From: Synechococcus sp. JA-2-3B'a(2-13)
Lineage (GTDB): Bacteria > Cyanobacteriota > Cyanobacteriia > Thermostichales > Thermostichaceae
DNA length: 64,000 nt
Reading direction: 5' to 3'
NCBI RefSeq assembly: GCF_000013225.1
Contig: NC_007776.1
Coordinates: 1,951,001 to 2,015,000 of the forward strand
Shown in pieces: positions 42,744 through 53,036 of the stretch; positions within the stretch are counted from its first letter, which is position 1, and the number at the start of each line of letters is the position of its first letter. Position numbers and translations under genes: made by a program. Below the pieces are notes generated by a model. The model was given only the letters and a program-made list of their open reading frames with translations, did no database searches and was not told the DNA's origin.

Positions 42744-43811
42744 GTGTTGAGCCTCTTGGACTCTCCCCTTTGGCGAGACGGGTTCACCCTGTTTCTGAGC
42801 CTTGTGGTGCAGGCCATGCCATTTTTGCTGCTAGGGGTGTTTCTATCGGGGCTGCTGGCGGTGTTTGTCGAGGGATCCCAGTTGGCCCGTTTCCTGCCCA
42901 AAGGCAAAATCGGCAGCGCGGTGGCCGGTGGCGCTTTAGGATTCTTTTTCCCGGTGTGCGAGTGCGGCAACCTGCCGGTGGCCCGTCAACTGGTGATCAA
43001 AGGGATCCCACCCCACGTGGCGGTGGCCTTTCTGTTGGCGGCGCCGGTGTTTAACCCGGTGGTGATCTTTTCCACTTGGATTGCCTTTCGCTCCATGCCG
43101 GAGCTGGTGATCTACCGAGTTCTCTTTTCCTTTGGCATTGCGGTTGTCGTCGGCTTGATCTTCAGCCTGCAAAAGGATTTCCAGCCTCTGTTGCAGCCGT
43201 CAGTCTGGCGGGAGCTGCAGCGCAATTGCTCCCAAGAAGCTGATCCGAAGAACATCTCCCGCTCGCCGTTGTTGCAGGGGGGCACCTTCTGGATTGGATC
43301 CCAGGGCTATGCCCAAGGGGCCTCTGGCCGATCCCTGGCCACTTTACAAACGGCTGAAGATGTGTATCGCTCTGCTCTGGCCGCTGCGCCTTCTCCCTCC
43401 AGGCGACAAAAAGGAGTTCTCCTGCTGCAGACCTGGGCCAGGGAGATCCGCGAATTGGGATCCGTGCTCATCTTGGGCTCGGCGATGGCGGCCCTGATTC
43501 AAACGGTGATCCCGCGTTCGTTTGTGCTGGATTATGGCCAAGATGCATTGCTCTCAATCCTGATCATGATGGCCCTGGCCGGGATCATCTCCATCTGCTC
43601 GACAGTGGATGCCTTTTTCGCCCTCTCCTTTGCCGCCACCTTCACGCCGGGATCCCTGTTGGCTTTTATGGTGTTTGGGCCGATAGTAGACTTGAAAGCC
43701 ATAGGCTTGATGCTCACTCTGTTCAAGCCCCGCGCCATTTTCTACTTCGTGATCTTGGTCTTTCAGCTTACTCTGGTGGGAGCTTTAGCCATCAACTACT
43801 ATGGCAGTTAA
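42744..43811 (+). CDS. DUF318/UPF0718 permease
   Basis: A 355-residue membrane protein, GTG start at 42744 with GAGG upstream. Eight or so membrane segments are split by a hydrophilic loop (about residues 155-235). The family hallmark is a cysteine pair in FFPVCECGNLPVARQLV, with a related ISICSTVDAFFALSFAATFT in the second half and GIPPHVAVAFLLAAPVFNPV after the first. These YraQ-like permeases are of uncertain substrate; the cysteines suggest metal or thiol chemistry. It lies 67 bp after gltA but a functional link is not evident. Confidence 0.85.
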   Translation: MLSLLDSPLWRDGFTLFLSLVVQAMPFLLLGVFLSGLLAVFVEGSQLARFLPKGKIGSAVAGGALGFFFPVCECGNLPVARQLVIKGIPPHVAVAFLLAAPVFNPVVIFSTWIAFRSMPELVIYRVLFSFGIAVVVGLIFSLQKDFQPLLQPSVWRELQRNCSQEADPKNISRSPLLQGGTFWIGSQGYAQGASGRSLATLQTAEDVYRSALAAAPSPSRRQKGVLLLQTWAREIRELGSVLILGSAMAALIQTVIPRSFVLDYGQDALLSILIMMALAGIISICSTVDAFFALSFAATFTPGSLLAFMVFGPIVDLKAIGLMLTLFKPRAIFYFVILVFQLTLVGALAINYYGS

Positions 43812-44166
43812 AGCGTTTGTTTGAACCTTTCTCCACAGGGACACCCTCTCCATCCACTCTCCGTCAAATATTCGTCAAATATAGTTGCTTCAGTTTAGGG
43901 TAAGACGCCTGGGCTTCTGATCGCGCCAGCGGGACGGAGTCCTTGAAAAGCCTTCCGGCTCGGTGCACTTTAAGTGTGGGTGCAGTGTCCTGCTTTAAAT
44001 CGAAATGACTATAGAAAGAGTTGCCTGGATAAGGTTTGTCACCAGAGGACTCTGCTCCCAGACGGTTGAGAACTCAGGTGTTACAGGTTTTATTGTAGTA
44101 AACTCAAGAAGGACGTAGTCTGGATTTCATAATTATCGCGACCCTATTTTTCAGCAGGACAAAGCT
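43812..44166. other. 355-bp intergenic region with R2 repeat
   Basis: Contains the R2 copy at 43921-43944, a tandem GTCAAATATTCGTCAAATAT (about 43862-43882), and a low-GC stretch just before the DUF29 gene (GGATTTCATAATTATCGCG near 44120-44140) that may hold its promoter. No gene is supported. Confidence 0.45.
43921..43944. repeat. dispersed repeat, family R2
   Basis: TCGCGCCAGCGGGACGGAGT plus CCTT; reverse orientation of the copies at 40094 and 58883. Confidence 0.75.
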
Positions 44167-44601
44167 ATGAGCAATCTATACTCGACAGACTTTAACTTGT
44201 GGATTGACCGAACAACCCGGCTATTGCGGGAAAGGCGCTGGCATGAAATTGACCTAACACACTTAATTGAAGAGGTTGAGAATTTGGGTAAGAGCGAACG
44301 ACGAGGGATTACCAGTCAATTAACTCGCCTTCTGCTGCATCTGCTCAAGTGGCAATATCAACCTCAGCGCCGTTCAGATAGCTGGCTAGATTCCATTACA
44401 GATGCGCGAACCCAAATCGGATTGGCCATAGAAGATAGCCCTAGCCTAAAAGGTTATCTGGTAGAGCAACTTGAAGAGAGTTATCAACGGGCGCGCCGCC
44501 AAGCAGCCAGGCAAACGGGGATAGAAATCTCGACATTTCCAGATGTCTGTCCCTACTCTCCAGAGTTGGTGCTGGCAGAAGATTGGCTGCCGGAAGTTTG
44601 A
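44167..44601 (+). CDS. DUF29 family protein
   Basis: A 144-residue helical protein of the DUF29 family, abundant in cyanobacteria and of unknown function. Typical landmarks are YSTDFNLWIDRTTRLLRERR, DLTHLIEEVENLGKSERR, LTRLLLHLLKWQYQP and, at the end, FPDVCPYSPELVLAEDWLPE. A second DUF29 protein is encoded at 59830-60303 inside the sulfur operon. Compared with neighbours this gene is lower in GC and carries no GGATCC, hinting at a different history. It stands alone with wide gaps on both sides. Confidence 0.88.
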   Translation: MSNLYSTDFNLWIDRTTRLLRERRWHEIDLTHLIEEVENLGKSERRGITSQLTRLLLHLLKWQYQPQRRSDSWLDSITDARTQIGLAIEDSPSLKGYLVEQLEESYQRARRQAARQTGIEISTFPDVCPYSPELVLAEDWLPEV

Positions 44602-44759
44602 CAGTCCACACCACAAAGCATTTAACGGTGGACAGCATTCCCACAGTACTGACTGTAGAGCTTTGGACTGGTGTTGTCCTGCCCAGACAATCCATCAGGG
44701 ATTAAACATGGGCAATACAGATAGACCAAGGCCAATTGCTGTGCTACTGTTGCTATTCC

Positions 44760-46127
44760 TCAAGCAGAGGCGCGCTCCTGCCAGGTGCGCATCTTGCCCG
44801 GATTGAGCAGGCCATAGGGATCCACTTCTTCTTTAAAACGAATCTGGCGCGGATCCATCACTTTGCGCCCGCCGTCTTCGATGATGAAAGTGTGGGGGTT
44901 GGCAATAAATACTCCCTGCTCTTCGTGGTAGCGCATGATCTCGTTCAGGCGCTCTTCGGTGGTAAAGCGGACAATTTGCAGGCCGACGGGGGTAGCTTGC
45001 CCGTTGATGCGAATCCACTCCAGGTGCATCAGCACTTCGTCGCCAAAATACTCGTACATGTGCTGCACCAGCTTCAGCTCCCGATCGGCAGGAAAAGCCG
45101 ATTGTAAATAAGTCAGGCTGGGATCCACGCTGCGGCAGTGCAAAGTGGTGTGGTTCCAAGAAAATTCCCCCAGCGAGATCCCCTTGCTGGCCTCCTGGGC
45201 CGTTTTGTTGTAAACCACTTGGCCCCCATGTTCCCGGACAAGCTCCAACAGCGGCTCCAGGCTGCATTCGGCCACCATCAACAGGGCCACAGCGGATCCT
45301 TCTGGCAAATGACCCCGCAGCGGTGCAAAGTAGCTGGGGATCGGCCAAGCGTGCAGGCTGATCATCTTCTTGATGATCCCATCCGCATCGCCCAGGGCCT
45401 GGCCAAAATGGGCACAGGGCATAAACCCTCCTGCGGGGGGAAAAGCCACCACCAGCTCTGCCCAAGGGTAAGCAGGCGCCAGCGGGATCTCCACCTCGGT
45501 GATGATCCCATTGAGGCCCCAGGCATGGCTCACTTGGAACACCTCGTCTCCCCGCAGCTCCAGCACCCGCGGCTCTTCCTCCAGGGTGACCACCCGCAAA
45601 CCCAAGATGTTGCCGCGATCCCGCAGTTGGCCGTAGGTCACAGAGCCAATGCCGCCGCTGCCGCCGGCAATGAACCCCCCGATGGTGGCCGTGCGATAGG
45701 TGGAAGGAGCCATGCGGATCTCCCAGCCCATCTCCCGGGTGTGTTTGTCGATGGCCATCAACTTGGCCCCCGCCTGCACCCGCGCCAAGCCCGGCTTTGC
45801 CCAAAGCACCTGGTTGAGCTTGCCCATGTCCAGGATCACACCCCCGGCCAGCGGGATACATTGGCCGTAATTACCGGTACCGGCACCGCGCACCGTAACC
45901 GGGATCCGCAGCCTGGCACAGGCCGCTGCCACCCGCATCACCTCGGCCTCATCGGCGGGGCGCACCACCAAATCTCCCCGCTTGTCGCTCAGTTGTCGGC
46001 TCAGCACGGGGCTGTAGTGGTAAAAATCCAACGACAACTTGGCCACCTGAGCCGGATCAGTGATGATCTCAATACCCTCTAAGTCAGAAGGCAAAGCCTG
46101 CAGCTTGTCAGGAGCGGCAACGATCAT
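44760..46127 (-). CDS. FAD-linked oxidase (GlcD/FAD-PCMH type)
   Basis: A 455-residue flavoprotein with an N-terminal PCMH FAD-binding domain: DLVVRPADEAEVMRVAAACA, VTVRGAGTGNYGQCIPLAGG, APSTYRTATIGGFIAGGSGG and GIGSVTYGQLRDR. Relatives oxidise glycolate, D-lactate or other 2-hydroxy acids, and a glycolate dehydrogenase is expected in cyanobacteria. This protein, however, lacks obvious GlcD C-terminal signatures, so the substrate is open. ATG at 46127. The pst operon ends just upstream (110 bp), probably a separate unit. Confidence 0.85.
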   Translation of the reverse strand: MIVAAPDKLQALPSDLEGIEIITDPAQVAKLSLDFYHYSPVLSRQLSDKRGDLVVRPADEAEVMRVAAACARLRIPVTVRGAGTGNYGQCIPLAGGVILDMGKLNQVLWAKPGLARVQAGAKLMAIDKHTREMGWEIRMAPSTYRTATIGGFIAGGSGGIGSVTYGQLRDRGNILGLRVVTLEEEPRVLELRGDEVFQVSHAWGLNGIITEVEIPLAPAYPWAELVVAFPPAGGFMPCAHFGQALGDADGIIKKMISLHAWPIPSYFAPLRGHLPEGSAVALLMVAECSLEPLLELVREHGGQVVYNKTAQEASKGISLGEFSWNHTTLHCRSVDPSLTYLQSAFPADRELKLVQHMYEYFGDEVLMHLEWIRINGQATPVGLQIVRFTTEERLNEIMRYHEEQGVFIANPHTFIIEDGGRKVMDPRQIRFKEEVDPYGLLNPGKMRTWQERASA

Positions 46128-46239
46128 AGGTATCCGTATTTGGGTGCAACGGTTCTTCAGACTCCATCATCGGCAGAAATTGCCTGCAAAAGGGTTTGCC
46201 GAGAACAGTATGGGAAGGATCCCTGTCCGGCCAGGTCGA

Positions 46240-47037
46240 TTAGCCGAAGCGGCCCTCCACATAATCTCTTGTGGCTTGCTTGGTGGGGCTGTTGAAGATG
46301 ACTTCAGTTCTGTCAAATTCAATCAGCTCGCCCACACGGTTGGATCCCACCAGCTCCACGCTGAAGAAAGCCGTCATATCCGAGACGCGGCTGGCCTGCT
46401 GCATGTTGTGGGTGACGATGATGATGGTATATTCCTCCTCCAGCTCCTTCATCAGCTCTTCGATACGGCGGGTGGAAATGGGATCCAGTGCCGAACAGGG
46501 CTCATCCATCAAAATCACATCCGGCTGTACCGCCAGAGCGCGGGCAATACACAAGCGCTGCTGCTGCCCTCCCGACAGCGACTGACCATTTTCTTTCAAC
46601 TTGTCTTTGACTTCATCCCAGAGGGCAGCCCGTTTCAGCGAGGTTTCCACCACCTCGTCCAAGTCTACCTTCATCCCCAGCACCCGCGGGCCGTAGGCCA
46701 CGTTGTCGTAAATGCTTTTGGGGAAGGGATTGGGTCTTTGGAAGACCATGCCGATACGCCGCCGCACCGCCACCGGATCGACCTCTTTGGCGTAGAGATC
46801 CTTGCCGTGGTAGGTGAGCTTGCCCTCTACACGAGCACCGGGGATCAAATCGTTGGTGCGGTTGAAGCAACGTAGGATCGTGCTTTTGCCACAGCCGGAA
46901 GGGCCGATAAACGCAGTAATCTGTCGGGCTGGGATGTCCAGAGTAACATTTTTTACCGCCAGATTGGAGCCATAGTAGACATTCAGGTTCTCGGTCCTGA
47001 AAACGTAAGAGGTCTGGTTAAGAGATTGAGTTTGCAT
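46240..47037 (-). CDS. pstB: phosphate importer ATPase PstB
   Basis: ATPase of the high-affinity phosphate importer. The 265-residue protein has Walker [18 protein letters not shown], the PstB-type Q-loop [20 protein letters not shown], signature [16 protein letters not shown], Walker [17 protein letters not shown] and H-loop [13 protein letters not shown]. The ATG at 47037 (MQTQSLNQT) is preferred over an arginine-rich extension to 47085. It is the last gene of pstS-pstC-pstA-pstB. No phoU follows in the window. Confidence 0.96.
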   Translation of the reverse strand: MQTQSLNQTSYVFRTENLNVYYGSNLAVKNVTLDIPARQITAFIGPSGCGKSTILRCFNRTNDLIPGARVEGKLTYHGKDLYAKEVDPVAVRRRIGMVFQRPNPFPKSIYDNVAYGPRVLGMKVDLDEVVETSLKRAALWDEVKDKLKENGQSLSGGQQQRLCIARALAVQPDVILMDEPCSALDPISTRRIEELMKELEEEYTIIIVTHNMQQASRVSDMTAFFSVELVGSNRVGELIEFDRTEVIFNSPTKQATRDYVEGRFG

Positions 47038-47107
47038 GGCAGCACTCACAAAAAGAGCTAGAGTTCGACGAAGAGTTCGATTCAAGACTTTGTTGAGAAT
47101 CCTCAGG

Positions 47108-48001
47108 CTATTTCCTGGTCTTGTACACCAAAAAGCGAGCGGTCAAGCTGGCCGCCAAAACAATGGCTAACAAAACCAAAGCGCCCGCCCAAGCCAGCTC
47201 CTGCTGCACCCTGTAGGGAATGATGGAGAAAAAGTAGACCATCACCGGCAAGGTAGCCACCGGGCCAAAGAGATTAGTAGACCAGAAATTGTTGTTGAAG
47301 GCGGTAAAGAGCAGAGGTGCAGCCTCGCCTGCCGCTCGGGCCAAAGCCAGGATTAGCCCGGTTACGATGGCCGGTGCCGCTGCCGGCAAAACAACGCGCA
47401 TTGTGGTCTGAAAGCGATTTGAGCCCAGGCCAAGGGAAGCCAAGCGCATGTCGGGCGAAACCAGCAGCAACGCCTCCTCGGTGGAGCGGATGACAATCGG
47501 CAGCATCAGCACGCCAAAAGCCACCCCTCCCGAGAAAGCCGAAAAGCCGGATCCCCTCACCACCACAGCATAGGCAAACAGGCCGCAGAGAATGGCCGGT
47601 ACCCCCGTGAGCACATTGCAGGAAAACTTAACCAGATAAGCCAAGCGGGTGCCGCGACCGAATTCAGACAAGTACACTGCCGCCAAGATGCCGAAGGGAA
47701 AGCTCAAAGCCGCCCCCGTAGCCAGCACCATTAAATTGCCGACAATTGCGTGACCAAAGCCCCCTTCCGCCAGGCCAGGGGCAGGGTAGCGGGTCTGGGT
47801 GAGGACATCCCAATTTATCCGCTGGATGCCTTCCTTGCCCACATCCCACAGCACCCAAGATAGGGAAGCTATGATCACCGCCACAAAGAGGCCACTCAGC
47901 AGGGTTAGGACAATGCCTGTGTAATTGCGGACAGGGGCAATGGCGGCACGAGTAATGTCGATGTCAACCTTCTCAGGGGCAAGCTGTGCTGAGTCGGACA
48001 T
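47108..48001 (-). CDS. pstA: phosphate importer permease PstA
   Basis: One of the two membrane subunits of the Pst phosphate channel, 297 residues. After a ~25-residue cytoplasmic start come six membrane segments. Family landmarks are [40 protein letters not shown] and the EAA docking loop [20 protein letters not shown]. It lies 38 bp after pstC and 70 bp before pstB on the minus strand and should be co-transcribed from the Pho-regulated promoter ahead of pstS. Confidence 0.95.
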   Translation of the reverse strand: MSDSAQLAPEKVDIDITRAAIAPVRNYTGIVLTLLSGLFVAVIIASLSWVLWDVGKEGIQRINWDVLTQTRYPAPGLAEGGFGHAIVGNLMVLATGAALSFPFGILAAVYLSEFGRGTRLAYLVKFSCNVLTGVPAILCGLFAYAVVVRGSGFSAFSGGVAFGVLMLPIVIRSTEEALLLVSPDMRLASLGLGSNRFQTTMRVVLPAAAPAIVTGLILALARAAGEAAPLLFTAFNNNFWSTNLFGPVATLPVMVYFFSIIPYRVQQELAWAGALVLLAIVLAASLTARFLVYKTRK

Positions 48002-48039
48002 GATAACAGTGCTCCTTCATCTTCTTTCTGCTTCCCAAG

Positions 48040-49023
48040 TTACTGCTCCAAGTTTTGAAACTTGCGGATGATGATCTCGGCAACAATGTTGACCAATAAC
48101 GTCAGCACCATCAGCACCACGCCGGCATACATGAGAGCCGAAACCTGCAAGCGTCCTGCCTCGCCAAACTGAGAGGCAATCAAGCCAGTAATGGTGGATC
48201 CCGGCTGCATTAGGGAGATATTGATGCGGTTGGCGTTGCCGGAAAGCATGGCCGCCACCATGGTCTCTCCCAGGGCCCGTCCCAGCGCCAGCATGATCGA
48301 GCTGACAATGCCCGACAGGCCGGCAGGGATCATCACCGTTAAGAGGGTCTCCCAGCGGGTTGCCCCCAGAGCCAAAGCGCCCTCTTTTAGGCTGCGTGGT
48401 AGAGATTCAAAGGTACTGCGGGTAATGGAGATGATGATGGGAGAGATCATGATCCCCAGCACCATAGCCACTATCAACAAGCTGGGCCCCCGCGGAGCCG
48501 GGCCACCCAAGAAAGGGATCCAACCCAGCGTCTGGTTAATGGCTCGAAAGATGGGCCGCACTGCTGGAATCAGCACAAAGATCCCCCATAGCCCCAGCAC
48601 CACACTGGGAGTGGCCACGATCAGCTCAATGGCAAAGCCAATCGGCTCCGTTACCCACTTGGGGGCAAAACCTTCCGTCAGGAAGATGGCAGTGCCAATG
48701 CCCAGAGGGATGGCAAAAATCAAAGCCACCAGAGAGGTTACCAAACTGCCATAAATCTGTGGTAGCACCCCGTAGATGTTTTCCACCGGGTTCCAGCGGG
48801 CAGTAACCAGGAAGCCCAAGCCAAACTGCTGAATCGCCAGCAGAGCCGCTTCGGTGGTTTGAAGAATCACCCAGATGAGGATAATGCCGGCAAACCCTGC
48901 CAAGGCCAGCGTCAGGCGGACAAAGCCCACATCAACAGCCCGAGACAGGCTCGCCTTTTTCTCAATGTCAACATCGATATCCGGGTTTGGTGGTGAACCA
49001 TAACCCGTAGCCGCTGAAGTCAT
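48040..49023 (-). CDS. pstC: phosphate importer permease PstC
   Basis: The second Pst channel subunit, 327 residues and six membrane segments. Landmarks: LGFLVTARWNPVENIYGVLP, IPLGIGTAIFLTEGFAPKWV, ELIVATPSVVLGLWGIFVLI and the EAA loop EGALALGATRWETLLTVMIP. The ~25-residue hydrophilic N-terminus contains DIDVDIEKKASL; the PstA N-terminus has a similar KVDIDITRA. It follows pstS after 148 bp and precedes pstA. Confidence 0.95.
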   Translation of the reverse strand: MTSAATGYGSPPNPDIDVDIEKKASLSRAVDVGFVRLTLALAGFAGIILIWVILQTTEAALLAIQQFGLGFLVTARWNPVENIYGVLPQIYGSLVTSLVALIFAIPLGIGTAIFLTEGFAPKWVTEPIGFAIELIVATPSVVLGLWGIFVLIPAVRPIFRAINQTLGWIPFLGGPAPRGPSLLIVAMVLGIMISPIIISITRSTFESLPRSLKEGALALGATRWETLLTVMIPAGLSGIVSSIMLALGRALGETMVAAMLSGNANRINISLMQPGSTITGLIASQFGEAGRLQVSALMYAGVVLMVLTLLVNIVAEIIIRKFQNLEQ

Positions 49024-49171
49024 AGCCTCTCTCCCATGATCATCTTCGGTTCAAAATCTTTCCTAAAAATCCCACCGTGCAAGGTAACCCCAGCAGCCGA
49101 CCGAGAAAGCCTCACCTGCCTCCTCAGCCGGCCACCAGCTCCACTCTAGTGGAGTTCAGGCTGCAACCCAG

Positions 49172-50233
49172 TCATCGCACCGCATTGGGGTTAACGGTGA
49201 TGGCATCCAGCTCTGCAAAGATCCGCTGGATAGCCGCCTCAGGCATAGGGATGTAGTCCAGCTCCTTGGTGATGGCTTGACCCTCTGGCCCCTGGGTCCA
49301 CTTCAGAGCCTCCACCAGCTTGGTCAGCTTCTGCTGATCGGGATACTCGCGGTACAGCATCACCCAGAACAAGCCCACGATTGGGTAGTCATTTGGCCCT
49401 TCAGGGTCGGGCACCAACAGCGCAAAGTTATCAGGAATGGGAGCATCCAGCGCCGAGGTAGCTGCCTCAGTCGAGAACTCAACAATGTTGCCCGCTTTGT
49501 TTTCCAAGCGAGCAGTGGCCATCTTTTCCAGCTTGGCATAGGACTGGTTCACGTAGCCAATTGCCCCTGGCTCCTGCTTGATGGTGGCGGCTACGCCCTC
49601 ATTCCCTTGGGCTCCAATGCCAACAGGCCACTCGACAGAAGTACCAGCACCGGCTGTCCAATTAGGGCAGACAGTTCTGATGTGGTTGGTGAACACAAAG
49701 GTAGTCCCAGAACCATCAGAGCGGTGTACCCAGGTGATGTCCAGGGGTGGCAGCTTGTTTGCTATGCGTGGGTTCTCGGCCTTGATGCGAATGTCGTCCC
49801 AGCGAGTGATCTCGCCGGTCACGATGCCGCAGTAGGTTTTCCGCTTCAGGATGAGCTCTCCGTCTTCAATGCCGGGCAGGTTATAGGCAAACTCGATGGA
49901 CCCTCCCGCCATAGGCAACTGTAGGGGCTCATAGCGGTATTTAGCTCGGAAGCTTTCCAGGCGAGCACCGGAGAAAGGCGCCTCGGAAGCGCCGAAGTCC
50001 ACAGTGCCATTGATCACCTGCTCTAGGCCAGCACCACTACCGACAGACTGATAGCTGACTTGCACAGTGGGGTCTACGGTGCGGTTGTAGGCGTCAAACC
50101 AACGTTGCAGCAAAGGAGCCGCAAAGGTCGCGCCCGCCCCGGAGATTTGCACGGTTTGGGCTTGAGCCGAGGTCGCTGTTAGAAATCCTACTGTTAGAGC
50201 GGTGAGGGAGAAAGCAGAAAGCAGGGTTCGCAT
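49172..50233 (-). CDS. pstS: periplasmic phosphate-binding protein PstS
   Basis: Captures phosphate outside the membrane and delivers it to PstCA. The 353-residue precursor has a standard signal peptide (SAFSLTALTVGFLTATSAQA, cleaved near AQAQT). Phosphate-site motifs are ISGAGATFAAPLLQRWFDAY, SYQSVGSGAGLEQVINGTVD, DFGASEAPF, and VHRSDGSGTTFVFTNHI. No lipobox is present, so it is soluble. A five-unit Pho-box array sits 35 bp upstream of its ATG, indicating induction under phosphate starvation by the SphS/SphR system. Confidence 0.96.
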   Translation of the reverse strand: MRTLLSAFSLTALTVGFLTATSAQAQTVQISGAGATFAAPLLQRWFDAYNRTVDPTVQVSYQSVGSGAGLEQVINGTVDFGASEAPFSGARLESFRAKYRYEPLQLPMAGGSIEFAYNLPGIEDGELILKRKTYCGIVTGEITRWDDIRIKAENPRIANKLPPLDITWVHRSDGSGTTFVFTNHIRTVCPNWTAGAGTSVEWPVGIGAQGNEGVAATIKQEPGAIGYVNQSYAKLEKMATARLENKAGNIVEFSTEAATSALDAPIPDNFALLVPDPEGPNDYPIVGLFWVMLYREYPDQQKLTKLVEALKWTQGPEGQAITKELDYIPMPEAAIQRIFAELDAITVNPNAVR

Positions 50234-50267
50234 AGGTAATATCTGTGGCGAATCAACATTTTCAACC

Positions 50268-50319
50268 CTATAACCTCAAAGTTAACAGAGGGATATCTAA
50301 AGGTTAACTTTGGGTTAAG
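50268..50319 (-). promoter_or_regulatory. Pho box array upstream of pstS
   Basis: On the minus strand: CTTAACCC aaa GTTAACCT tta GATATCCC tct GTTAACTT tga GGTTATAG. These are five 8-bp units spaced by 3 bp (11-bp period), matching the cyanobacterial Pho box pattern (YTTAACCT-like repeats bound by SphR/PhoB). The array ends 35 bp from the pstS start codon. Confidence 0.85.
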
Positions 50320-50750
50320 TCAAGAGAAAAAATCGATATTTTTGAGTGTGCTGGCTCGTTTCCAAACCTTGATTTTCCATCTGGTGGTTTTGGCCAGTTT
50401 GGATTTCAGCAAAATCAGGATCCTGGAGCCCAGGATCCGCGAAAAGGTCTAGCTGCTGAACTTCTATCTCATTTGACAACCAATCAAACGGACACAACTT
50501 GAATAAGAGCTAAGCTGGGACGGCTGCAAAAAAACTCGATCCAGATCCAAGATGTGTAAAATTTGAGACAAAGATGTTGCTCACCTCTCGGCAAGCTTGG
50601 ACATGATTTCAGCAGGGCGGGAAAAGCTCTGGCCAGAGCTTCTTCCGACTTTTGACAGTTTTGACAGAGAGAATTAGCTAGGAGATGGACTTCAACACTC
50701 CAGACGTGGGGCAGCTCTACATGTTCCCCGAGCAGAGAAAGATCTGGGCT
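50320..50750. other. intergenic region with perfect hairpin
   Basis: 431 bp between the pstS promoter and the pyrB stop. It contains a perfect 9-bp stem with 3-nt loop, GGATCCTGG-AGC-CCAGGATCC, at 50418-50438, without a T-run. No gene is supported. Confidence 0.5.
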
Positions 50751-51731
50751 CTAAGCTGGGATCCGCCCGCCCCCCATGAGGTACAGCAGGGCCATGCGCA
50801 CCGCCACGCCGTGGGTGACCTGCTGCTCAATCAGGTTCAAGCCGGGATCCTCCATCACCTCGGAGCTGAGTTCCACACCGCGATTGACCGGGCCGGGGTG
50901 TAAAACCCTCACCTCTGGGTGGCACAGGCGCAGCCGCTGCCGCGTGAGGCCGAAGAAGTGATGGTACTCCTGCAAGCTGGGGAGAAGGAACTCGCCCATG
51001 CGCTCCTGTTGCAGGCGCAAGGTGATAACAAAACGCGCCCCTTCTAGGGCAGGCTCCAGCTGCCAATGGATAGGGAGCGTGTGGCCGGGTACAAACTGGG
51101 CAAAATCTTTGGGCAATAGGGTGGGAGGGCCGGCTAAGTGAACCTCAGCTCCGGCGGCCACCAAGGCATAGATATCGGAGCGGGCCACCCGCGAGTGGAG
51201 AATATCGCCGACAATGGCGATTTTGATCCCTTGCAGCAACTCCAGACGGGGACGCCGGGGATCCAGATGGCTGCAGAGGGTAAACAAATCCAGCAAACCT
51301 TGGGTGGGATGTTCGTGCAGTCCATCCCCGGCATTGAGAACGCCCACAGGGGATCCGCGGCGGTCGATCTCGGCAGCTAATTGTTGGGGCACTCCTGCCT
51401 GGGCATGGCGAACGATTAAGAGATCGGATCCCATGGCCAGAAAGGTGCGGGCCGTATCCAAAAGCGTCTCCCCTTTGCTCAAGGAAGAGGTGCCTGGGGA
51501 AAAGTTGAGCACATCTGCCGAAAGGCGCTTGGCCGCCAGCTCAAAACTGGTACGGGTGCGGGTGGAAGGCTCGAAGAACAGCGTCACCACCACCTTCCCC
51601 TGCAAGGTGGGCACCTTGGGCAACCGCCGCGTCAACACCTCCTGGAAACTGGCGCTGGTCTGCAAAACCATCTGGTATTCTTCGGGAGTAAAATCCGCCA
51701 AGCCCAAGACGTGCTGCCGCTGCCAAACCAT
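50751..51731 (-). CDS. pyrB: aspartate carbamoyltransferase catalytic subunit
   Basis: Second step of pyrimidine synthesis: carbamoyl phosphate plus aspartate to carbamoyl-aspartate. The 326-residue protein has the carbamoyl-phosphate loop [19 protein letters not shown], the [14 protein letters not shown]-type segment (here [19 protein letters not shown]), [17 protein letters not shown] and [18 protein letters not shown] at 51731 has GAGG overlapping the purB stop region, 9 bp after it, so purB and pyrB form one unit. No regulatory PyrI is seen. Confidence 0.97.
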   Translation of the reverse strand: MVWQRQHVLGLADFTPEEYQMVLQTSASFQEVLTRRLPKVPTLQGKVVVTLFFEPSTRTRTSFELAAKRLSADVLNFSPGTSSLSKGETLLDTARTFLAMGSDLLIVRHAQAGVPQQLAAEIDRRGSPVGVLNAGDGLHEHPTQGLLDLFTLCSHLDPRRPRLELLQGIKIAIVGDILHSRVARSDIYALVAAGAEVHLAGPPTLLPKDFAQFVPGHTLPIHWQLEPALEGARFVITLRLQQERMGEFLLPSLQEYHHFFGLTRQRLRLCHPEVRVLHPGPVNRGVELSSEVMEDPGLNLIEQQVTHGVAVRMALLYLMGGGRIPA

Positions 51732-51740
51732 AGGGGATCC

Positions 51741-53036
51741 TCAAATGCCCAAGCGGGCAAAGATCTCGTCCAAATGGGTTAGGTGGCGCCGCGGATCAAA
51801 ACAAGCCTGCAGTTCCGCCTCGCTGAGGTGGGCCATCACTCGGGGATCCGCCAGCAGATTGGCGCGGAAATCCCCGCCGGGCTGGTTCCAGGCGCGGTGA
51901 GCATTTTCCTGCACCAGGCGGTAGGCTTCCTCGCGGCTAAGGCCCTTCTCCACCAAAGCCAGCAGCACCTGCTGGCTGAAGATGACGCCGCCGTAGAGGT
52001 TGAGATTGCGCTCCATGTTGCGAGCGTGAACCTGCAGCTGGCCCACCAGCTCCGCCATGTTGACCAACAGATAGTGGCAGAGGATGGAGGCATCCGGCAG
52101 GATGACCCGCTCTACGGAGCTGTGGGAGATGTCCCGCTCATGCCAAAGAGGAATGTTTTCCAGAGCCGGAAGGGCATACCCCCGCAGGAGGCGGGAAATC
52201 CCGGTTAGCTGTTCAGATTTGATGGGGTTGCGCTTGTGGGGCATAGCAGAGGATCCCTTTTGGCCGGGGGCAAAGTACTCCTCAGCCTCCAGTACCTCTG
52301 TTCGCTGCAGGTGGCGGATTTCAGTAGCAAAGCGCTCTAGGGAAGAGCCAATCAGAGCCAAGGTTTGCACGTATTCAGCGTGGCGATCCCGCGAGATTAC
52401 CTGTGTCGAGGCTGTATCGGGCTTCAGGCCCAGGCGAGCGCAGGCCAACTGCTCCACCTGGGGAGGCACGTTGGCGTAGGTGCCCACGGCGCCAGAGATC
52501 TTGCCCACCGCCACCACTTCCCGCAGGCGAGCTAGGCGCTCTTGGTGGCGCAGGCACTCGGCCAGCCACCCTGCCAGCTTAAAGCCAAAGGTAATCGGCT
52601 CGGCGTGAACACCGTGGGTGCGGCCGATCATGAGGGTGTAGCGGTGCTGCCGAGCTTGGTCGCGGATAGCAGCGATGAGGTCGGCCAGGCGGGCTTGCAA
52701 GATCTCCACCGAGGCCACAAGCTGCAGGGCCAGGGCCGTATCCAACACATCCGAGCTGGTCAGGCCCAGGTGGATGTAGCGCCCTGCCTCGCCCACGTGC
52801 TCGTTGAGGTTGGTTAAGAAGGCAATAACATCGTGCTTCACTTCCGCCTCAATTTCCAAAACCCGCGCCGGGTCAAAGGCGGCTTTGGCTCTGATCTCCT
52901 GCAGGGCTTCTTGCGGGATCCGCCCCAGCTCCGCTTGCGCTTCACAGACAGCCAGCTCCACCTGCAGCCAGGTCTGGAGCTTGTGGGCAGTGGACCAAAT
53001 CTGGCCCATTTCGGGCAGAGTGTAGCGCTCGATCAA
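51741..53036 (-). CDS. purB: adenylosuccinate lyase
   Basis: PurB releases fumarate from SAICAR and adenylosuccinate in purine synthesis. The 431-residue protein has the N-terminal phrase IERYTLPEMGQIWS, the histidine site GRTHGVHAEPITFGFKLAGW, GAVGTYANVP and the fumarase-superfamily signature GSSAMPHKRNPIKSEQ with the catalytic serine. The start codon must be TTG (53036), because the conserved MIERYTLPEM-type N-terminus begins exactly there with AAGG upstream. Co-transcribed with pyrB. Confidence 0.97.
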   Translation of the reverse strand: MIERYTLPEMGQIWSTAHKLQTWLQVELAVCEAQAELGRIPQEALQEIRAKAAFDPARVLEIEAEVKHDVIAFLTNLNEHVGEAGRYIHLGLTSSDVLDTALALQLVASVEILQARLADLIAAIRDQARQHRYTLMIGRTHGVHAEPITFGFKLAGWLAECLRHQERLARLREVVAVGKISGAVGTYANVPPQVEQLACARLGLKPDTASTQVISRDRHAEYVQTLALIGSSLERFATEIRHLQRTEVLEAEEYFAPGQKGSSAMPHKRNPIKSEQLTGISRLLRGYALPALENIPLWHERDISHSSVERVILPDASILCHYLLVNMAELVGQLQVHARNMERNLNLYGGVIFSQQVLLALVEKGLSREEAYRLVQENAHRAWNQPGGDFRANLLADPRVMAHLSEAELQACFDPRRHLTHLDEIFARLGI

